From: Holophagaceae bacterium UBA1801
Lineage (GTDB): Bacteria > Acidobacteriota > Holophagae > Holophagales > Holophagaceae
Assembly: GCA_002319925.1 (NCBI GenBank)
Contig: DCFP01000089.1
Coordinates: 30,334-49,443, forward strand
DNA: 19,110 bases
Reading direction: 5' to 3'
Shown: positions 15,368-19,110 of the stretch, in pieces
Position numbering within the stretch: position 1 is the stretch's first letter
Layout of the letters: every line of letters starts with the position of its first letter
Translations under genes and position numbers: made by a program
Notes under the pieces: generated by a model
Told to the model about the DNA's origin: nothing
The model's database searches: none
Seen by the model: only the letters and a program-made list of their open reading frames with translations

Positions 15368-16711
15368 TTATGCGACCCGGGAAACCACGGCGATCAGGCG
15401 ATCGATCTGCTCGCGGGTGGTCGTTTCCGTGGCGCACCAGAGGATGCAGTTCTTGAGATTTTCGGCGTAGGGAGAGAGATCGAGGCCCGGCAGGATGCCT
15501 TCCTTCTCACAGGTCGCCTGGAGCTGTTTCACATCGCCGTTGAAGCGGGTGACGAACTCGTTGAAGAAAGGTGCCGTGAAGGCAGCCTTGAATTTGGGGT
15601 TCTCCAGCAGGCGGCTCTGGAGGTACTGAGCCTTGGCGGCGTTCTGCTCGGCGAGGCCCTTCAGTCCTTCGGGGCCGGCCAGCTGCAGGAAGATGTTGGC
15701 GCGCAGGGCAACTAGGCCCTGGTTGGAGCAGATGTTCGAGGTCGCCTTGTCACGGCGGATATGCTGCTCGCGGGAGGCCAGCGTCAGCACGTAGCCGGTC
15801 TTGCCATCGAGATCCTTGGTCTGGCCGATGATGCGGCCGGGCATCTCGCGCTTGTGGGCATCCCTGACGGCGATGAAGCCCAGGTAAGGTCCGCCCCAGC
15901 TCAGCTTGTTGCCGAAGCTCATGGCCTCGCCGCAAGCGACATCCGCTCCCACCTTGCCGGGGCCTTCCAGCCAACCGAAGGCCATGGCCTCCTGGGTGAC
16001 GGAAACCAGCAGGGCGCCGGCAGCTTTGGTGAGAGCCGAGATGGCGGTCAGGTCCTCGACACAGCCGAGGAAGTTGGGATAGCCCGCAAGGAAGCAGGCC
16101 ACATCGGGCGTGAGCTTGGACTTGAGGTCCTCCATGTCGGTCACGCCGTCCTTGAGGGCGACGGTGACGAGCTTCAGGCCTTCGTGGGGCGTGATGTTGG
16201 TGCAGAGGACTTCCTGGTAGTGGGGGTGCAGGCCCTGGCTGATGAGGATGGTGTTCCGCTTCTTCTGCAGGCGCACGGCCATGAGGGCGGCTTCCACCGT
16301 GGACGTGCCGCCGTCGTAGAGGCTGGCGTTGGAGACCTCCAAGCCCGTCACATCACAAATGAGCGTCTGGTACTCGAAGATGTGCTGCAGGGTGCCCTGG
16401 CTCACCTCGGGCTGGTAAGGGGTGTAGGCCGTGAACCATTCTTCGCGGCTCACCATCATGTCGATGGCGGTGGGAACGAAGTGATCGTAGGCGCCGGCGC
16501 CCAGGAAGCGGGCCTGGAAGGGCGTGTTCCTGGCCGCTAGGGCTTCCAGCTGGCGCAGCACTTCCTGCTCGGAGAGATGCCCCGGCAGGTTCAGCTCACG
16601 CTTGAGACGAAGTTCGGAAGGCACACCGCCGAGCAGATCTTCAGCCCGCTGCACGCCGATGGCGTCCAGCAGTGCGCGATCCTCCGAAGGGGCCGAGGGC
16701 AGGTAGCGCAT
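15368..16711 (-). CDS. gcvPA: glycine dehydrogenase (decarboxylating) subunit 1
   Basis: GcvPA is the N-terminal half of the two-subunit P-protein and pairs with GcvPB to form the glycine decarboxylase. The 447-residue product has the usual length. It shows GAGAYDHFVPTAID (71-84), FTAYTPYQPEVSQGTLQ, ISQGLHPHYQEV and the ICSNQ motif, all typical of subunit 1, with no PLP lysine of its own. The ATG at 16711 has AAGGA 7 nt before it. The stop codon overlaps the gcvPB ribosome site, which suggests translational coupling and 1:1 synthesis. The 375-bp upstream region carries a CRP-type site and other palindromes and probably holds the operon promoter. I found no glycine riboswitch features there. 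Confidence 0.96.
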   Translation of the reverse strand: MRYLPSAPSEDRALLDAIGVQRAEDLLGGVPSELRLKRELNLPGHLSEQEVLRQLEALAARNTPFQARFLGAGAYDHFVPTAIDMMVSREEWFTAYTPYQPEVSQGTLQHIFEYQTLICDVTGLEVSNASLYDGGTSTVEAALMAVRLQKKRNTILISQGLHPHYQEVLCTNITPHEGLKLVTVALKDGVTDMEDLKSKLTPDVACFLAGYPNFLGCVEDLTAISALTKAAGALLVSVTQEAMAFGWLEGPGKVGADVACGEAMSFGNKLSWGGPYLGFIAVRDAHKREMPGRIIGQTKDLDGKTGYVLTLASREQHIRRDKATSNICSNQGLVALRANIFLQLAGPEGLKGLAEQNAAKAQYLQSRLLENPKFKAAFTAPFFNEFVTRFNGDVKQLQATCEKEGILPGLDLSPYAENLKNCILWCATETTTREQIDRLIAVVSRVA

Positions 16712-16837
16712 AGGGCATCCTTAGAGTGGAGTGACATTCCTTCCTGGAACGTCTTGGGTAGGGTAACACGCAGGTTGTTTGTTCTATCAATCCGCAAAGA
16801 GATTTTGCGATTCCATTCCTTGGCTGCAAAGAGGCCT

Positions 16838-16853
16838 TGTGATCTTGTTCACA
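16838..16853. promoter_or_regulatory. CRP/FNR-superfamily type operator upstream of gcvPA
   Basis: TGTGATCTTGTTCACA matches the E. coli CRP consensus half-sites TGTGA-N6-TCACA exactly on both arms. It lies about 127 bp upstream of the gcvPA start codon, a sensible place for an activator or repressor. Which regulator binds it is unknown, because related family members share similar half-sites. Confidence 0.6.
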
Positions 16854-16871
16854 CGGAATCCAGGCGCTTTG

Positions 16872-16883
16872 CGTAAATTTACG
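16872..16883. repeat. perfect 12-bp palindrome CGTAAATTTACG
   Basis: This is a perfectly self-complementary 12-mer in the AT-rich segment upstream of gcvPA, 18 bp beyond the CRP-type site. It has the size and symmetry of a dimeric repressor operator, but I cannot assign a regulator. Confidence 0.45.
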
Positions 16884-16894
16884 GAATGTTTCAA

Positions 16895-16913
16895 TGCGAA
16901 TGAAAATTTCGCA
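16895..16913. repeat. inverted repeat TGCGAA-N7-TTCGCA
   Basis: Six-base arms (16895-16900 and 16908-16913) flank an AT-rich 7-bp spacer. It lies 11 bp from the 12-bp palindrome, suggesting a compound regulatory region. No known consensus is matched. Confidence 0.4.
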
Positions 16914-17086
16914 ATATTCGAGCTGTAGAACAGATCATCTTGCCTGATTGTTAAAAATGGTCACCGGAACAATGCAGAGAACATGAATTTGCTTGGGGTT
17001 TGTTGAGACAGTGGGGCCCTGATCTCCGGGTCTCCATGTTCAATTTCGTACCAGGGGATGTCAGGCCGGAAATCTTCAGATCTGGA

Positions 17087-17698
17087 TCAACCGGTCGTGT
17101 CGAGATTCACGCCCAGCGTTTTTCCTGCCTCTGGTGAGCTTTTTTGCGGACTGGGCGTTGTGCTGGCGATTTTGCTTTGCGCCTGCTTGGCCAGTTCTCC
17201 GGCTGCCTGGGCCGCCATGGCTGCAGCTTGCGCTGCGATGGCTCGATCGGGACCCGAGGGATCGGCCGGAGCCAAGGCCGCCGCCTCAATGCGCTGGGCC
17301 TTCGCGAGGGTCGCCCGAGGATTGTTCCCTGGGGACGTGTCGATGGAGACCTCGCCACCGATGGCATATCGTTGGCCATCGGGGCCTTGCTCGTAGGAAT
17401 AAGTGGGACCGCCGCGAACGAGGGATCCAGCCGCTGCCATGTGGGCAGCTTCATGCATTCGCACATCCTGATCACGGGCTCGTAATTTTGCGATTTCCTG
17501 CCGGGCTTCCGGGGACAGATCCAGCCGGTCCGATGGACTTTTCGAACGGGTCTTTTCGGGCGCGCGATCAGAAGAACCCTGAGTCTCGCCAGGTGTGCTC
17601 GTTTTTCCCGCGGCTGCCGTACCGCCGGCCGGACCATTCCCCTGCCAACCGACCGGAGTTGGCATCAGCGCAGACGAGTTCTCGCCGCCGATGACCAT
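17087..17698 (-). CDS. SprA-related putative metalloprotease
   Basis: The 203-residue product matches the SprA-related family (putative zinc metalloprotease). It has the metal-binding motif HEAAH (82-86), then a segment with GGPTYSYEQGPDGQRYAIGG and the family GEV motif (115-117, in IGGEVSIDTSP). The N-terminal 55 residues are Gly/Ser/Pro-rich and the C-terminal 60 are Ala/Gln-rich, both probably disordered or helical. No signal peptide is evident. I start at the ATG at 17698 because a GAGGTG lies just before it. An ATG at 17713 lacks a ribosome site, and the frame open up to 17896 would overlap nrdR. The substrate is unknown. It is divergent from nrdR with 82 bp between them. Confidence 0.82.
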   Translation of the reverse strand: MVIGGENSSALMPTPVGWQGNGPAGGTAAAGKTSTPGETQGSSDRAPEKTRSKSPSDRLDLSPEARQEIAKLRARDQDVRMHEAAHMAAAGSLVRGGPTYSYEQGPDGQRYAIGGEVSIDTSPGNNPRATLAKAQRIEAAALAPADPSGPDRAIAAQAAAMAAQAAGELAKQAQSKIASTTPSPQKSSPEAGKTLGVNLDTTG

Positions 17699-17748
17699 GA
17701 CACCTCTGTTCATCGGCTTGGGGGGAGGATGGGATGAGCGGAAAAGGG

Positions 17749-17767
17749 CATCTGATCGGAACAGATG
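17749..17767. repeat. inverted repeat CATCTG-N7-CAGATG before nrdR
   Basis: Six-base arms (17749-17754 and 17762-17767) sit 13 bp upstream of the nrdR ATG in the short gap shared with the divergent metalloprotease gene. It could be an operator or a small hairpin. It does not resemble the usual NrdR box. Confidence 0.35.
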
Positions 17768-17780
17768 GTAGCTTCTTGGT

Positions 17781-18383
17781 ATGCGTTGTCCATTCTGCGG
17801 GCACATGGAAGACAAGGTCGTCGACTCCCGGGAAAGCCGGGAGGGCGAATCCATCCGCCGTCGCCGGGAGTGCCTGAAGTGCGGACGCCGCTTCACCAGC
17901 TACGAGCGATTGGAGGAAGTGCCGATCCTTATCGTGAAGAAGGATGGCCGCCGCGAGCCCTTCGATCGTCAGAAGCTGCTGCGAGGCATCATGGCCGCCT
18001 GCCAGAAACGGCCCGTCTCGCTTTCACGCCTCGAAGAAGCGGCGGGCGACATCCAGGCCAAACTCATGGAACAGCCCGATCGGGAGGTGCCCAGCCTGCT
18101 CCTGGGCGAGCTGGTGATGGACGCCCTGAAAGTGATCGATTCAGTAGCCTACGTCCGCTTTGCGTCCGTCTACCGCGACTTCAAGGATCTGCCCGATTTC
18201 GTGAAGGCCTTGGAGGGACTGATGGGGACACCGGCCATTGCACCGCCTGTGCCCATGCCGCTTCCAGCGCCAACACCGAAACCGCTCCCTGCCATCAAAG
18301 GGACGATCCCAGCGCAACCGACGCCATTGTTTCCCGGCGTGGATCCAGATTCACCCCATCCCGCGCGGCGCCGAAAATCATAG
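17781..18383 (+). CDS. nrdR: transcriptional repressor NrdR with proline-rich C-terminal extension
   Basis: NrdR senses ATP/dATP and represses ribonucleotide reductase genes. The 200-residue product begins with the zinc ribbon (CPFC at 3-6, CLKC at 31-34) and is followed by an ATP-cone (about 48-138) with VKKDGRREPFDRQKL and SVAYVRFASVYRDFKDLPDF. The canonical protein ends near residue 148. Here about 50 more residues follow, rich in Pro/Ala/Thr and ending in a basic ARRRKS. The start is fixed by the zinc ribbon two residues in, yet no ribosome site is seen upstream, so translation may be leaderless or otherwise unusual. lon follows after 38 bp. Confidence 0.96.
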   Translation: MRCPFCGHMEDKVVDSRESREGESIRRRRECLKCGRRFTSYERLEEVPILIVKKDGRREPFDRQKLLRGIMAACQKRPVSLSRLEEAAGDIQAKLMEQPDREVPSLLLGELVMDALKVIDSVAYVRFASVYRDFKDLPDFVKALEGLMGTPAIAPPVPMPLPAPTPKPLPAIKGTIPAQPTPLFPGVDPDSPHPARRRKS

Positions 18384-18421
18384 TGACCCGAACCGCTACA
18401 CTGTTGGAAATGAGGTAACCC

Positions 18422-19110
18422 GTGGCTGAAGAGAATCTGTCTCCCCAGACCCTAGACGAATCCCCGAAGATCCCTGAAGTACTGCCGGTTTTACCCCTGC
18501 GGGACGTGGTGGTCTATCCCTTCGTGATCCTTCCCCTGAGTGTGAGCCGAGAGAAATCGATCCGCTCCGTGGACACTGCCCTGGTGGAGAACCGCATGAT
18601 CCTGCTCCTCTCCCAGAAGCAGATGGAGATGGATGATCCCGGTCCCGAGGATCTCTACAAGGTTGGCACCGCCGCGTTGATCCTCAGGGTCCTCAAGCTC
18701 CCAGACGGCCGCATTAGGGCGCTCGTACAGGGGCTTCAGCGGGTTCGCGTCGAGTACTTCACGGAAACGGAATCGATGTTCAAGGCCAAAGTGGAACCCC
18801 TGGGGGAACCTGAACAGATCGAATCCGGAATCGAACTGGATGCCCTGCTCCGCTCCGTCAAGCAGACGCTGGAAAAGGCCGTGGCTCTTGGCAAGAACCT
18901 ACCCCAGGAGGTTCTGGTCATCACGGTGAACCTGGACAGTCCGGGACGCCTCGCGGATCTCGTGGCCTCCAATCTGGAATTAAAACCACCCCAGCTTCAA
19001 GAGGTGCTGGAGATCGCCCACCCCGTGCAGCGCCTCAAGCGCGTCCACGAGCTCCTGATGCGAGAGATCGAACTGCTGGAGGTGCAGCAGAAGATCACCA
19101 TGGAAGCCCG
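18422..19110 (+). CDS. lon: ATP-dependent protease Lon (N-terminal part, cut by window edge)
   Basis: Lon is a hexameric AAA+ serine protease that degrades misfolded and regulatory proteins in the cytoplasm. About 229 codons are present. The N-terminal substrate-binding domain is recognisable from LPVLPLRDVVVYPFVILPL (about 20-38), through LLSQKQ and QGLQRV, to the helical segment RLKRVHELLMREIELLE near the window end. The start is GTG at 18422, with GAGGT 7 nt upstream. An N-terminal acidic leader of about 18 residues precedes the conserved part. The AAA+ and protease domains lie outside the window. The HslU and ClpX families do not share this N-domain. Confidence 0.95.
   Translation, partial: MAEENLSPQTLDESPKIPEVLPVLPLRDVVVYPFVILPLSVSREKSIRSVDTALVENRMILLLSQKQMEMDDPGPEDLYKVGTAALILRVLKLPDGRIRALVQGLQRVRVEYFTETESMFKAKVEPLGEPEQIESGIELDALLRSVKQTLEKAVALGKNLPQEVLVITVNLDSPGRLADLVASNLELKPPQLQEVLEIAHPVQRLKRVHELLMREIELLEVQQKITMEA

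Larger units (their letters stand above)
16712..17086. other. 375-bp gene-free region upstream of gcvPA
   Basis: No coding region with a credible start and codon pattern is seen here. The part from about 16770 to 17000 is clearly more AT-rich than the flanking genes. It contains a CRP-type palindrome (16838-16853), a 12-bp perfect palindrome (16872-16883) and an inverted repeat (16895-16913). It must hold the gcvPA promoter; a weak pair TTGCAG/CAAAAT on the minus strand (16829-16824 and 16807-16802, 16-bp spacing) is one option. The rest (about 16925-17086) shows nothing I can name, and no convincing terminator for the upstream metalloprotease gene. Confidence 0.6.

Noticed and set aside
15761..16540. 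259-codon plus-strand open frame opposite gcvPA
   Set aside because: Antisense shadow with a Gly/Ala/His/Val-biased product and no motif; gcvPA is certain.
16953..16968. GGTCACC-like palindrome next to a T-run as terminator of the metalloprotease gene
   Set aside because: The palindrome has no loop and too short a stem to form an intrinsic terminator.
16712..17086. glycine riboswitch before gcvPA
   Set aside because: Read on the minus strand, the region lacks the conserved aptamer core blocks expected of that class; symmetric protein operators fit better.

Overview
This is a GC-rich bacterial chromosome segment carrying a replication-origin neighbourhood plus a run of housekeeping genes. 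YidC has a large periplasmic domain of the Gram-negative type. A long membrane-anchored Ser/Thr kinase with a TPR-like C-terminus and a split glycine decarboxylase are also present. Together these suggest a Gram-negative, non-proteobacterial organism. My best guess is Acidobacteriota, perhaps the Holophaga/Geothrix group, but this is inference from gene style and no search was run. I see no insertion sequence, prophage, CRISPR array, tRNA or rRNA.

Layout. On the minus strand, positions 1-4109 read dnaA, dnaN, gyrB (gyrB is cut by the left edge in its TOPRIM motif). On the plus strand from 4324 comes a tight cluster: rpmH, rnpA, yidC, khpB/jag, mnmE, gatB and a small tail-anchored protein (to 9929). 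The two groups diverge at 4110-4323, so both would be transcribed away from an origin placed there. A second group of DnaA-box-like sites lies in the dnaA-dnaN gap. recF and yidD, often found in these clusters, are absent from their usual places. A PLP-dependent Cys/Met-metabolism enzyme is then followed 4 bp later by a ThiS-family sulfur carrier (10010-11417). Next is a 742-residue Ser/Thr kinase (11498-13726).

Convergent to the kinase, on the minus strand, is the gcvPA-gcvPB operon, which has a clear intrinsic terminator (13799-13831). Its 375-bp upstream region is relatively AT-rich and contains a perfect CRP-type half-site pair and further palindromes. Beyond it are a minus-strand SprA-related HExxH metalloprotease, then nrdR and the start of lon on the plus strand.

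How the genes work together. dnaA, dnaN and gyrB serve replication. rpmH, rnpA, yidC, khpB and mnmE serve ribosome and tRNA maturation and membrane insertion, and gatB serves tRNA amidation. gcvPA/PB is the decarboxylating half of the glycine cleavage system; gcvT and gcvH are not here. NrdR controls ribonucleotide reductase genes and Lon degrades proteins. I found no convincing new multi-gene defence or mobile system. The points most worth a second look are a non-canonical DNA-recognition motif in DnaA, a reading frame of rnpA that stays open across all of rpmH as in Thermus, the sulfur-carrier/PLP-enzyme pair, and the operator-rich gcvP promoter region.
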